Assembly: GCA_035512695.1 (NCBI GenBank)
Contig: DATKDL010000155.1
Location: 1-29,584 of the forward strand
Length of the DNA stretch: 29,584 nucleotides
Direction of reading: 5' to 3'
Origin: DATDOR01 sp035512695
Lineage (GTDB): Bacteria > Chloroflexota > Anaerolineae > Anaerolineales > JABWBV01
Shown: positions 6,234-14,369 of the stretch, piece after piece
Position numbering within the stretch: position 1 is the first letter of the stretch
How the letters are laid out: each line of letters begins with the position of its first letter
Position numbers and translations under genes: made by a program
The notes under the pieces: generated by a model
Told to the model about the DNA's origin: nothing
Seen by the model: the letters and a program-made list of their open reading frames with translations, nothing else
Databases searched by the model: none

Positions 6234-7292
6234 TTAGCTGCTGTTGATGATCTCAAGGTTCGCCGTCGGGACACGGATCGATTCGCCCGCTTCAAGACGG
6301 ACCTGGGCGGCCGGCAGACGCAGACCGTTCGGGAACAGGGTGCGGCCGGGCAAAATGGACTCGACCACGCCCCAGGCGCCTTTATGCGGCGCCCGCATCA
6401 CCTGGACGCGCTGCCCGGTTTCCAGCCGGCCCACCTCGATCGCCGTCTCCGCATCGGACGGCGGGAGCGGGATCAGGATCTCCGGGCGCACCCCCGTCTC
6501 GGGGTTGTGCGGCTCGGCGTTGAGCGCAATATCCCGTTTCTGGCTGGTGGAAAGCAGGCGGAAGGCAGCCTGGTTCATCGGCACGGTCCCGAACCCATCG
6601 GTCAGGATCAGCGGGAAGGGCAGCCTGCGCGCCGCAGGGATGAGTTCGGACGGCATGCTGCCCAGGATCAGGCCCCGCAGCCGCTGGTCCGCCGCGCGCT
6701 GGAACGCCTCCGGCGACCGGCAGGTCCCGGCCATCAGGACGGCCCCGCGCAGGCTTACGTCGACCTGGCCCGCCTGCAGTTCATCGCCCGGGTTCTCCGC
6801 CAGGACGGTCAGGACGCCAAAATCGATCATCCCGTTGCCCCAGATGCCCTGGATCAGGGCGCCGGTCGTCTCAATCACGGCGCCAAACTCGTGCATCAGC
6901 TCGGCGACCTCGCCGGGGATCCCGGCCTGCAGCTCGAACGGCTGCTGCTTCTCCTCGATCAGGACGTAGCCGTCGGTCATCAGGACGATCCGGCCGGCCA
7001 CCGGGGAGCGGACCACCCGGTTGAACAGACCCGTCTTGCGGGCGACGACGTCGCCCGTCTCGAGCTTATCGCCTTCGTAGCGCTCGATAAATCCGGCCGC
7101 CGCGCTCCGGGTAACCCCCAACCCCGCCGCCACGTCGAGCATGGTGTGGCTCGGTTTGAGCACCGCGGTGGCGATCACGTCCGTGGCGCGCACGGCCTGC
7201 CCCTGGCGCACGACGACCCGCCCCTCGCGCGGCAGCAATCGCCGGCGCTGGACGGTGGTGTAGGGGAGGATGTGGGTGATCGGCGTAACCAT
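6234..7292 (-). CDS. Barrel-sandwich/KOW-domain protein of the MutL cluster
   Basis: The precise family is not recognised. The 352-residue soluble product has an N-terminal part with two Gly/Pro beta-hairpin segments (VRQGQAVRATDVIATAVL near 28-45 and VRSPVAGRIVLMTDGYVLIEE near 93-113), typical of lipoyl/RnfC-like barrel-sandwich folds. No biotin/lipoate MKM motif is present, so it is probably not a carrier. A mixed alpha/beta middle follows. The C-terminus has a KOW-like turn (GQRVQVMRAPHKGAWGVVES) near 293-312 and a final beta strand segment. It lies 66 nt after the MutL-family ATPase gene and 10 nt before the LPQTG gene, all on one strand. No Shine-Dalgarno precedes the ATG and the frame stays open upstream, so the start is uncertain. 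It may be an adaptor for the ATPase; that is inference. Confidence 0.75.
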   Translation of the reverse strand: MVTPITHILPYTTVQRRRLLPREGRVVVRQGQAVRATDVIATAVLKPSHTMLDVAAGLGVTRSAAAGFIERYEGDKLETGDVVARKTGLFNRVVRSPVAGRIVLMTDGYVLIEEKQQPFELQAGIPGEVAELMHEFGAVIETTGALIQGIWGNGMIDFGVLTVLAENPGDELQAGQVDVSLRGAVLMAGTCRSPEAFQRAADQRLRGLILGSMPSELIPAARRLPFPLILTDGFGTVPMNQAAFRLLSTSQKRDIALNAEPHNPETGVRPEILIPLPPSDAETAIEVGRLETGQRVQVMRAPHKGAWGVVESILPGRTLFPNGLRLPAAQVRLEAGESIRVPTANLEIINSS

Positions 7293-7358
7293 GCGGTTTT
7301 CGGAATTCTTACGGGCCTCGGCGGGCCGTGCGCCTCGCCGCCCGGGTAAATTACGGCG

Positions 7359-9113
7359 TCATTTACTCGTCATCACGGCGTACCATTTCTGCACCGTGCT
7401 CAAACGTTTGGCTCGATCGTCCGGCAGATCGAGCGGGCGGCCGCGGGCGTCGATCACGACGCCCATCTGCCCGCCGACCACTTTCAGGGTCCCGCCGCGG
7501 CCCGGACCGCCCAGACCGACGTCATAGCGCAGCAAAGGCTGCAGGTGAAGCTCGGCGCGCTGCCCGACTTCGAGCGGGATCGTTGTCAGCATGCCCTGTT
7601 TTACATCAATTTTGCGTTCTTCGCCTGACGGAAGCGCCGCGCGTATCCGCAGAATCAAGGTCCCCGTCCGGGCATTTCCGATCGGGGCGATGACGGTCCC
7701 GAGGCTCTTGAGAACCCCGCTCTCGAGCACCTGGACCGGCAGGATACCGTTGATCTCGGCCGCCGCACCCAGCGACGGCAACAGGTTGTTCACATCCGCC
7801 AGGACCACGGTCACGCCGGCCGGCTCGAGGGCGTCCAGGATGGCCAGCATGGCCAGTCCCGGGTTCGGCGCACCGGCCAGGACGCTGCCCGAGACGATCA
7901 GCGGCTCCACCGCCGGCAGCAGACCGCCCCGCAGCTCCGGGAAGGTCGCCGGGATATGCGTGCGCATGTCGAGCATCGCCCCCCGGATGACCTCGCGGGC
8001 CAGGGCGAGTTCCATGGCGGCGTCCTCGGCCGTCATCGGGATCGTGTGCGGGTGGGCCAGCTTGTCCAGGATGTAATCGCGGACGGTGCTTTCGGAGGCG
8101 GCAAAGGGCAGCCAGCCGGCGATCCGGGCGAGCGACGCCTGCCGCAGCATCCCCTCCAGCCCCTGCCCGACCCCCAGGCGGCTGTAGATCCGCTGGCGCA
8201 GGTCGCCTTTGTGCGCGGCGGCGATCACCGTCGAGGAGGCGCCCACATCGACGCCCAGGACGGCTTTGCGGTGATCGTTCTTGCTGATAAAACGGATCAT
8301 CCGGCCAAACCCGGTCGCACCGGGCAGCAGGCGGCCGGAGGTCCAGGCATCGAGCTCGCCCAGCCCCGGGTTGCGGGCCGAGTGGATCTTGCGGAACAGG
8401 CTGCGCAGCTCCCCTTCCGCCGGGCCGAGCTGCTCGCTCTCCAGCGTCGGGCGCAGGTTCGGGGCGGTCGCGACGATCGCCAGGGCGTTCAGGGCATCCC
8501 GCACCTCGGCCGCCACCCCGGAGTTCCCGGCGAACAGGACCGTCGGACGCTGCCGTTCCGGCATCAGGTAGCAGGCCAGGCCGATCGGGTCGAGCAGCTT
8601 GATGACGGAACGGGAGGCGCCGTTTTCGGAACCTCCGGCGACGATGATCAGGTCCGGACGCTGCCGGAGGATCTCGTCGATCTTCTCGGACAGCTTGCGC
8701 CGGTCGTTCATGCTGATTGAATCGACGATCTCCGCGTAGATGGTCGAAGCCAGGTTGCGGGCGCTCTGGACCGAAATGTCGTCCAGCAGGCCGGCCGCCA
8801 GGATCCTCAGGGGCGGGACGGCGGAGACCGTCGCCGCGACCGTGTCCACCCCGATCCCGTTTGCCAGGGCCGGCGAGATCAGCATCTCGTCGTCGTTCAC
8901 AAAGGTCCTTCCGGTCTTGCTCTGCAGATCGTCGATCGCGGCGCGGATGCCTTCTGACGCGTCGTTGAGCGGGGGGCCGTAGGTCGAGGGGGCTTCTCCG
9001 AGTGCCACAAAGCGGTAGCTGCTCGCCACCGCGTCGAAGAAGAAGGCCCGGGTCATCATCGTGCCCACGTCGATTGCCAGGAGGGTGTCGGCGTCAACCA
9101 GTGAAGTAGCCAT
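7359..9113 (-). CDS. Glutamate mutase MutL-family ASKHA ATPase
   Basis: The product belongs to the actin/Hsp70-like ASKHA fold family typified by GlmL/MutL, the activator linked to coenzyme-B12 glutamate mutase (unrelated to mismatch-repair MutL). In the 584 residues the phosphate-1 loop is LLAIDVGTMMTRAFFFD at 11-27, phosphate-2 is LGVDVGASSTVIAA at 286-299, and a GLY-rich helix cap is LGVGQGLEGM near 313-322. PLIVSGSVLAG fits the adenosine loop. About 120 extra C-terminal residues form a beta-rich extension. No mutE/mutS glutamate mutase subunit or B12 enzyme is in the window; the neighbours are membrane proteins. The ATG at 9113 has no Shine-Dalgarno and follows a 23-bp hairpin by 8 nt; an upstream in-frame start at 9152 would fall inside the hairpin. 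Fold is confident; function is not. Confidence 0.85.
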   Translation of the reverse strand: MATSLVDADTLLAIDVGTMMTRAFFFDAVASSYRFVALGEAPSTYGPPLNDASEGIRAAIDDLQSKTGRTFVNDDEMLISPALANGIGVDTVAATVSAVPPLRILAAGLLDDISVQSARNLASTIYAEIVDSISMNDRRKLSEKIDEILRQRPDLIIVAGGSENGASRSVIKLLDPIGLACYLMPERQRPTVLFAGNSGVAAEVRDALNALAIVATAPNLRPTLESEQLGPAEGELRSLFRKIHSARNPGLGELDAWTSGRLLPGATGFGRMIRFISKNDHRKAVLGVDVGASSTVIAAAHKGDLRQRIYSRLGVGQGLEGMLRQASLARIAGWLPFAASESTVRDYILDKLAHPHTIPMTAEDAAMELALAREVIRGAMLDMRTHIPATFPELRGGLLPAVEPLIVSGSVLAGAPNPGLAMLAILDALEPAGVTVVLADVNNLLPSLGAAAEINGILPVQVLESGVLKSLGTVIAPIGNARTGTLILRIRAALPSGEERKIDVKQGMLTTIPLEVGQRAELHLQPLLRYDVGLGGPGRGGTLKVVGGQMGVVIDARGRPLDLPDDRAKRLSTVQKWYAVMTSK

Positions 9114-9121
9114 AAAAGTAT

Positions 9122-9172
9122 TGAAAATTTGACCCGGCCCGTTGTTCCGCAACGGGCCGGGTCAAATTTTCA
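9122..9172. terminator. Hairpin splitting the cluster upstream of the MutL-family gene
   Basis: A perfect 23-bp stem (9122-9144 with 9150-9172) with a TTCCG loop includes A4T3 flanks. It starts on the stop codon of the 6-TM gene (9170-9172) and ends 8 nt before the ATG of the ATPase gene. It would stop or attenuate transcription from the upstream half of the cluster, or form the leader end of the downstream half. Confidence 0.8.
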
Positions 9173-9877
9173 TAATAAAGCGGAAGCGATCGTGGTCAGA
9201 AAATCCACGATGAAATTCCACCGCTCGACCCAGGCCGCCAGGGCGGCGGAGAAGACGCCGGCGAACAGGGCGCCGAGAGTCACGGCAAGAAAGACCTGCC
9301 CGATCCGGGCCAGGTACTCGATCCAATCCGGGCGGACGGGGGGAGCGTTCGGGACAGACCGGGCGCTGAAATGGAAATAGGCCAGGGTACCGATTGTTCC
9401 CAACACAGCGATCACGCGGTTGACCAGGCCGCCCAGGCTGGCGAGCGGTGTGTCGGCCGGCAGGGTCCGCAGATCGATCAGGTCGGAGGCGGCCGAGACC
9501 TGCGGGAAGATCGTCCCCATCACGGCCCCGCTCAGCACCACCGCCGCGCCGACCCCGACGATGTAGGCCATCGGGAGGTTGCCGAGCAGCCCCAGGCGCG
9601 GGGACAGCTTCGCCAGCAGCAGCACGGACAGGACCAGCAGGACGAAGGCCTGGAACCAGGCCCCCAGGTCGCTGAAATCGATGAGCGGGAGCAGGATGTG
9701 CGGCAGGATGACGGTCCGCAGCGCAACCGCCCCCGCAAGCCCGGCCGAGACCCCGACAAAAAGGTGGATGGCGAACCGGAACCCGAGGTTGTCCCCGAGC
9801 AGGTAGCTGAAGACCAGCAGCGTCAGCACGATCCCGACGACCGCACCTACCAGGTCGGCTACCGTCAGGAATACCAT
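9170..9877 (-). CDS. Six-span integral membrane protein
   Basis: The family is not recognised. The 235-residue product has about six hydrophobic segments (near residues 8-28, 35-57, 74-93, 101-125, 152-173 and 194-222), few charged residues and a short periplasm- or cytoplasm-facing loop around residue 140. The start is taken at ATG 9877, which shares one base with the TGA of the preceding gene (TGATG), a standard translational-coupling arrangement; the frame is open 13 codons further upstream inside that gene. It is the fifth gene of the leftward overlapping set. The stop codon lies within a terminator-like hairpin. A role in a membrane complex with the 906-residue protein and the other 6-TM protein is inferred from the coupling. 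Confidence 0.75.
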   Translation of the reverse strand: MVFLTVADLVGAVVGIVLTLLVFSYLLGDNLGFRFAIHLFVGVSAGLAGAVALRTVILPHILLPLIDFSDLGAWFQAFVLLVLSVLLLAKLSPRLGLLGNLPMAYIVGVGAAVVLSGAVMGTIFPQVSAASDLIDLRTLPADTPLASLGGLVNRVIAVLGTIGTLAYFHFSARSVPNAPPVRPDWIEYLARIGQVFLAVTLGALFAGVFSAALAAWVERWNFIVDFLTTIASALL

Positions 9878-12597
9878 CAGGCGCCGCCCTTGCGGAGGAG
9901 CTCGCGCTCTTCCCACGCCAGGTACAGGTTGTAGGTCCCGGCGCCCATGATCAGGACGATCACCGCCAGCGTCCCGACGTTGGTTCCGTCCCAGGCGCGG
10001 CGGGCCGGGCCTTCACGCTGCAGGAAACCCTCATACGCCGCCCCGCCGCGCAGCCCGGAGACCAGGGCGGCGATCTGACCGCTGTCCAGGTACGGCCGGA
10101 CCAGCGGTTCGGCCTGCGCACTGGAAATGACCACCAGCGTACCCGGTCTGAGGAACGGCCCGACCTGCTCGACCCAGCGCCGGACCGTCTCGGAGTCGTC
10201 GCTGAGCAGGAGGGTCATGCCAAAATCGTTCAGAGAGGAGATCCCCCGCAGGGCCGGCTGGGCCCACGGGCTGCCGCCTGCCCGGTCGACCAGGGACCAG
10301 AACGGCCGGTCGTCGTACCCGCCCGGGACAGCCGCCGCGGGTGCATTGGCGAACAGCTGGAGCCCTGCGGCGGCCCCCGGCAGATAACCCAGATGGACGT
10401 ACTGCGCACCGGACGTGTAGCCGTGGTCCGCCGCGAACCGACCCATGAGCCGTTCCCCGAGCGCGGGGCCGGTCGGGGAGGTCGAAATCAACGCCAGCCT
10501 GGCCTTCTGGATCATCACGTGGTCCACGATCCCGGAGGCCGCCGCATCCATCTCGCCGGACAGCCCGGGCTGGTAGTCCAGGACGACGAGGACGACCGAC
10601 TCCGGTGAGAGACCGGTGATCAGCGGCGTGATGGCGTCCATCTCGGGCGGTTTGGCCGGCAGCTCGCCCAGCCGGCTGGGGATCAGCCCGGTCAGGACGG
10701 TTGTCAGGAACAGCAGCCCGGCGATCAGGTAGCGCAGGACGCGCTGCTCGGAGAGGATCGGCCGCCGGCCCGGCGGCTGGGGTTCCGTCTCGCCCGCCAC
10801 CATCTTCTGGAGCTGGTTGGCCCTGGCCTGTTGGGCGTCCGAGACCTGGAGCCGGACGGATTGCGACGGCGGTTTCCCGGCCTGTGCGGCCACGGGTTCC
10901 GCCGAGAGCACTCCCCGCAGACCCGCCAGCGGGCCGACCCTTTCAAAGGACCCGGTGTCGCTCTCGCCGGTCTCCATCACCCCCGGGGCGGTGGCTTCGA
11001 TGGGGCGCATCGCCCGCAGCCACTCGGGAAGATCCCCGGGAGCCAGGTCCTCCTCGATGCCTTCCACCTCGGCCAGCGCGCCGAAGGCCGTGCCCCCGGG
11101 CATCCAATCCACGGCATCCGTCTCACCGGCCTGCCAGGCGGTCTCCGTGGGCGCCCCCGCCGTTTCGACTGCCGGGGTCAGTTCGTTGAGCTCCCGCAGC
11201 CAATCCGGGATACCTTCCTCGGTCGTCTCCGCACCGGCCCTTTCCACCCGGTCGACTTCTCTCAGCCACTGCGGGACATCCTCGTCGAGCTCAGCCTCCC
11301 GCTCCGGTTCGCTCGCCGGTTCGGTCTCCTGATCGTATTTCGAGAGCCATTCCTGGAGGTCCGCATCGGTTTCCCCCTCCGCGACAGGCTCCCCCGCTGC
11401 GGAGGGCTCAAAGACCGACGGATCGATGACCAGGTCGTCCGGTTCACCTTCTTCGACCTGACCGAGGGCCGATGTCAGCCAGTCAGGCATCGCATCACCG
11501 GCAGGCTCGAATTCATCCTCCCCTGCCGCGTCGCTGTCCGCATCCGCTTCGGCATCCTGCCACCCCGTATCGTCAAACCGACCTTCAAATTTGGGGCGCT
11601 CCAATGCTCCGGCAGGACCGGTATCCTCCAGCCATCCCCCTTCTTCGAACCGGCCGGCCGTTTCCGGGCGGTCGGCCCCCGCTTCGAATTCGCCGAGCCA
11701 GGGAGGTAGATCCTCTTCAGGTTCGGCGTGGGAAAGCTCGTGCGGCGGTTCGGGGGGACCGGCGAGCCACCTGGGGAAATCGTCCCCCGAAACACGCTCT
11801 TCCTCTGGAGCCGCCTCCCCGGGCTCCTCGAGGAACCCGGACAGCCAATCCGGCGCTTCGGATTCCCGCGATTCCGGACGGGCCGGGACAGGAATTTCAC
11901 CCGCCGGTTCATCGATAAAACCGGCCAGCCAATCCGATTCAGGTTCAACCGCTTCGGGTTCAACCTGCCCGGGGTCCGCCTCCGGCTCTTCGGAGCCGGT
12001 CTCCACCGCCCGCATTTCGAACGGTTCGAAATCGTCGCGCTCCTCGCTCGCTCCGAGAGCGAGCAGCCAGTCCGGGAGCGGTTCGGGCGTATCCGCCGGG
12101 CCGGTTTCCGGCTCCTCCGCCTCGGCGGAGAGCTCCGGGGGTTTGAGTTCGTTCAGCCAATCGGGGATCTCTTCCAGCCGGGGCTCGACCGCTTCTCCCG
12201 GCGCGGTCTCCGGATCGTCGGCGGGTCCCGAAGTGGCCTCCAGCAGCTCTTTGAGCCAATCGGGCTGGTCCTGCTGTGCGACGGCGTCCGGCGGGGTTTC
12301 CGGGAGACTGTCCGGGGAAGACGGGCTTTCCGCCAGGGAACCGCTGGCGATCCGTTCCAGCCGGTCGGCCTCAGGGGATCCGGCCGGGATATCCTCTTCT
12401 CCGCCGGGCCAATCGCCCTGGTCTTCTTCTTCCCGGTATACATCGTCATCGCCGCGCAAGGAGGAGAGCCAGTCTTCTCCTCCGCTGCCGGTCGCACCGG
12501 CGGGGGCGGCCCCGGCGAGGCTCGCCCGGCAGTGCGCGCATCGATCCAGTTCGTCCGGGTTGGACCGCCCGCAGATCGGGCATAGGATCTCAGCCAT
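9877..12597 (-). CDS. Zinc-ribbon, PDWL-repeat membrane scaffold protein
   Basis: The 906-residue product is not a recognised family. Residues 6-23 form a zinc ribbon (CPICGRSNPDELDRCAHC). Residues 40-560 are Glu/Asp/Pro/Ala-rich and probably disordered, but are punctuated by about fourteen short motifs of the type PDWL followed by a hydrophobic residue two or three positions on (PDWLKELLE, PDWLNELK, PDWLLALG, PDWLRELN and variants). Two membrane segments follow (about 622-641 and 874-892) enclosing a roughly 230-residue folded domain (DAITPLITGLSPESVVLVVLD onward), with a basic tail ERELLRKGGA. The zinc ribbon and repeats should thus be cytoplasmic and the folded domain outside. It starts 2 nt after the upstream gene and overlaps the downstream one by 1 nt. 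Repeated tryptophan motifs suggest a multivalent docking platform; partner unknown. Confidence 0.8.
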   Translation of the reverse strand: MAEILCPICGRSNPDELDRCAHCRASLAGAAPAGATGSGGEDWLSSLRGDDDVYREEEDQGDWPGGEEDIPAGSPEADRLERIASGSLAESPSSPDSLPETPPDAVAQQDQPDWLKELLEATSGPADDPETAPGEAVEPRLEEIPDWLNELKPPELSAEAEEPETGPADTPEPLPDWLLALGASEERDDFEPFEMRAVETGSEEPEADPGQVEPEAVEPESDWLAGFIDEPAGEIPVPARPESRESEAPDWLSGFLEEPGEAAPEEERVSGDDFPRWLAGPPEPPHELSHAEPEEDLPPWLGEFEAGADRPETAGRFEEGGWLEDTGPAGALERPKFEGRFDDTGWQDAEADADSDAAGEDEFEPAGDAMPDWLTSALGQVEEGEPDDLVIDPSVFEPSAAGEPVAEGETDADLQEWLSKYDQETEPASEPEREAELDEDVPQWLREVDRVERAGAETTEEGIPDWLRELNELTPAVETAGAPTETAWQAGETDAVDWMPGGTAFGALAEVEGIEEDLAPGDLPEWLRAMRPIEATAPGVMETGESDTGSFERVGPLAGLRGVLSAEPVAAQAGKPPSQSVRLQVSDAQQARANQLQKMVAGETEPQPPGRRPILSEQRVLRYLIAGLLFLTTVLTGLIPSRLGELPAKPPEMDAITPLITGLSPESVVLVVLDYQPGLSGEMDAAASGIVDHVMIQKARLALISTSPTGPALGERLMGRFAADHGYTSGAQYVHLGYLPGAAAGLQLFANAPAAAVPGGYDDRPFWSLVDRAGGSPWAQPALRGISSLNDFGMTLLLSDDSETVRRWVEQVGPFLRPGTLVVISSAQAEPLVRPYLDSGQIAALVSGLRGGAAYEGFLQREGPARRAWDGTNVGTLAVIVLIMGAGTYNLYLAWEERELLRKGGA

Positions 12598-12599
12598 CG

Positions 12600-13247
12600 C
12601 TATCCACCAAATGGACGGTCCGTCCCGATCAGGATCCGCAGGCCGGCCGCGACCGATCCCAGGGCGACGCCGATTAGCAGGCCGCGCGCACCGGCCGCGG
12701 CCGGCACCCGGGTGATCCAGCCATGGACGCCGGTGACCAGCTCTGAGATCAGGCCGAACTCCCCGGTCGCCAGGGTGCTGGTCCCGAGCAGGACCAGCAG
12801 GGCGGTGCCGATGAAAACGAATGAGAACAGGTTGGGGACTCGCCTGAGCAGCCGGGCGGAGGCGTAGACCAGGCTGACGGCCAGCAGCGCCATCAGGGCC
12901 GCCTCAACCGGCACCTGGACGTATTGGAAAAGCCAGTTGACCGGTTCCACCCCGGCGGCGGACCCGTTCGGGCCTAAAAAGAGGGCGGCCAGAAAGGTGA
13001 GCCCGAACGCGGCGAGCAGGGCGATGCTCGAAACGGCTTCGGACCCGCCGCCGGATGACTTTTCGACGTGGACGTTCACCAGGTTCACCAGGCCGACCAG
13101 CAGCGCGACGGCGGCCAGGGCTGCCGCCCAGCGGATCACGCCGGCGTACAGCGCATCGAGCCCGGTCGGCAGGAGCAGCAGCAAGAGGACGGCCAGCCCC
13201 GAGAGCATGGCGACGGCGGTGGATACGATCGGTGCCTTGAATCTCAC
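12600..13247 (-). CDS. Six-span integral membrane protein
   Basis: The family is not recognised. The 215-residue product is almost entirely hydrophobic, with about six spans: STAVAMLSGLAVLLLLLL near the start, further spans around residues 38-58, 70-92, 107-127 and 134-153, and LLIGVALGSVAAGLRILIG near the end. GTG at 13247 is preferred because GGTGAG lies 6 nt upstream; a TTG at 13262, overlapping the preceding stop, is the alternative and would add five residues. It ends 2 nt before the 906-residue scaffold gene. A membrane partner in the same complex is likely from the tight coupling. No transporter or enzyme motif is visible. Confidence 0.75.
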   Translation of the reverse strand: MRFKAPIVSTAVAMLSGLAVLLLLLLPTGLDALYAGVIRWAAALAAVALLVGLVNLVNVHVEKSSGGGSEAVSSIALLAAFGLTFLAALFLGPNGSAAGVEPVNWLFQYVQVPVEAALMALLAVSLVYASARLLRRVPNLFSFVFIGTALLVLLGTSTLATGEFGLISELVTGVHGWITRVPAAAGARGLLIGVALGSVAAGLRILIGTDRPFGG

Positions 13248-13254
13248 GGCGGGC

Positions 13255-13998
13255 TCACCCAAAAAGTTTGACCGCGCCGCCGGCCAGGATGCCGGCGATG
13301 ATCAGCCAGCGAAAGACGTCCTGGGCGCGTAAGCTGGCCGTGTGGACCAGCCCGGCCCGCAGATAGGCCCCGGCGGCGAAAAGCTCCTCTCCGATCAGCG
13401 GCTCCTGGGCCGCCGCATACAGGACGGCCTGCCCGGCCAGGCTGTCGGTGCCCGCCAGGGTGAACCCGTTCGTCCGGTCGGCGGCCTCGGTGATCAGCGC
13501 CAGTTCCGGACCGAAATGACCGGTCATCAGCGTCGCCGAAACCTGTTCGTCATGGATGACGGGCATGGCGCCCGCGGCGAACGAAAATGGCGTCGTCCCC
13601 ACCAGCCGGGCCAGGGACGGATCGTGGAGCTTCCCGGCGCCCGTCTCCCGGTACGCCCCCGCCAGGACACCCTGCGAGAGGACCGACAGCGCCCCGTCCC
13701 CCGATGTGACGACCGGAGGAGCATCGCTGATCGAAGCGGTCCGGGCAACGCGATCCAGGATCGCCAACCCGGCCAGCGCGGGGGCGGCCCCCTCGCCGGT
13801 CATGTCAGACGCTCCCAGTGCGACGTGCAGCCGCGTCCCGTCCTCGACCGCCAGGCCGATCGCATGGATCAGGCGTGCAACGGCGGGGATCTCCCGCAGG
13901 TTCCGCCCGCCTTTCCGGGTGCGTTCGTAAACGGTAAAGCCGGCGATCAGGATGACGAAAACGACCAGGAACCCGGCCGCAAGAAGTTCCGGACTCAC
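13255..13998 (-). CDS. DUF6754-like membrane protein
   Basis: The 247-residue product has an N-terminal membrane span (LLAAGFLVVFVILIAGFTVYE, residues 5-25), a basic stretch KGGRNLREIPAVARLI, then a roughly 170-residue alpha/beta domain and a C-terminal span (FRWLIIAGILAGGAVKL). The segment 'GLAVEDGTRLHVALGASD' and the later 'LITEAADRTN' resemble DUF6754, a domain of unknown function found in Chloroflexota and some archaea; this match is from memory. The GTG start at 13998 overlaps the TGA of the upstream 84-residue gene as GTGA, so the two are coupled. A longer ORF extending upstream in the same frame overlaps that gene and is not used. The protein is probably the membrane core of the cluster. 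Confidence 0.7.
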   Translation of the reverse strand: MSPELLAAGFLVVFVILIAGFTVYERTRKGGRNLREIPAVARLIHAIGLAVEDGTRLHVALGASDMTGEGAAPALAGLAILDRVARTASISDAPPVVTSGDGALSVLSQGVLAGAYRETGAGKLHDPSLARLVGTTPFSFAAGAMPVIHDEQVSATLMTGHFGPELALITEAADRTNGFTLAGTDSLAGQAVLYAAAQEPLIGEELFAAGAYLRAGLVHTASLRAQDVFRWLIIAGILAGGAVKLFG

Positions 13999-14249
13999 CC
14001 TGCCGGCTCCTCCCGGAGCAGCCGGATAAAGGCTTCGGTCTCCTCCGGCCGTTCGAGCACCTCCGCCAGGCTCCCGGTCTGCTCCGCAGACCAGAAAAGC
14101 CCCAGCACCGGCTGCCCGACGTAGACAAGCTGGGCGCCCAGGACGTGCAGCGGCGCCGTGGTCTCGATCAACCAGCCCGCAAAGCCGGATAACCCCCACT
14201 TGTGCAGGACGCGGGCCCAGACATCCCAGATATGGCGTTTGGGGAACAT
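13995..14249 (-). CDS. Small protein, first gene of the membrane cluster
   Basis: No family recognised. The 84-residue product begins MFPKRHIWDVWARVLHKWG, has a moderately hydrophobic middle (about 31-54, LHVLGAQLVYVGQPVLGLFW) and an acidic end (EVLERPEETEAFIRLLREE). It may associate peripherally with the membrane. It is supported as a real gene because its TGA overlaps the GTG of the next gene (GTGA) and because TATACT lies 6 nt before its ATG, without Shine-Dalgarno, which suggests a leaderless message. It would be the first gene of the five-gene overlapping set down to 9170. Confidence 0.65.
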   Translation of the reverse strand: MFPKRHIWDVWARVLHKWGLSGFAGWLIETTAPLHVLGAQLVYVGQPVLGLFWSAEQTGSLAEVLERPEETEAFIRLLREEPAG

Positions 14250-14255
14250 TGAGGA

Positions 14256-14261
14256 AGTATA
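14256..14261 (-). promoter_or_regulatory. Candidate -10 of the membrane cluster (leaderless)
   Basis: TATACT on the minus strand ends 6 nt before the ATG at 14249, placing the expected transcription start at the start codon. No strong -35 is visible. Confidence 0.5.
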
Positions 14262-14291
14262 GCATTAAACAAATCGGCCCGCTTTGAGTCG

Positions 14292-14344
14292 GGAAAAAAT
14301 AGGTGGGTGCGGGGGCTTCACCCCCGCACCCACCTATTTTTTCC
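14292..14344. terminator. Hairpin between the divergent membrane cluster and PH-domain gene
   Basis: A perfect 24-bp stem (14292-14315 with 14321-14344) with a CTTCA loop and A6/T6 tracts inside. It lies between two divergent genes, so it is not needed to end either of them. It may insulate the two promoters or be a leader element if transcription begins further out. Confidence 0.75.
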
Positions 14345-14351
14345 AATAACT

Positions 14352-14357
14352 TATAAT
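14352..14357 (+). promoter_or_regulatory. Candidate -10 of the PH-domain gene
   Basis: A consensus TATAAT lies 12 nt before the ATG at 14370. No Shine-Dalgarno is present, so the leader would be only about 5 nt. A -35 is not evident because the preceding DNA is the hairpin. Confidence 0.55.
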
Positions 14358-14369
14358 CGCCGGCATCTC

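Noticed and set aside
9113..9152. Upstream start for the MutL-family gene.
   Set aside because: The added codons lie within the 9122-9172 hairpin and precede no ribosome-binding site; the ASKHA domain begins normally from 9113.
11591..12715. A Ser/Gly-rich plus-strand frame across the scaffold gene.
   Set aside because: Antisense to the 906-residue gene, whose zinc ribbon, PDWL motifs and membrane spans fit a real protein.
13999..14346. N-terminal extension of the DUF6754-like gene up to 14346.
   Set aside because: It would overlap the whole 84-residue gene and the hairpin at 14292. The GTGA overlap at 13995-13998 gives a better start, directly before the first membrane span.
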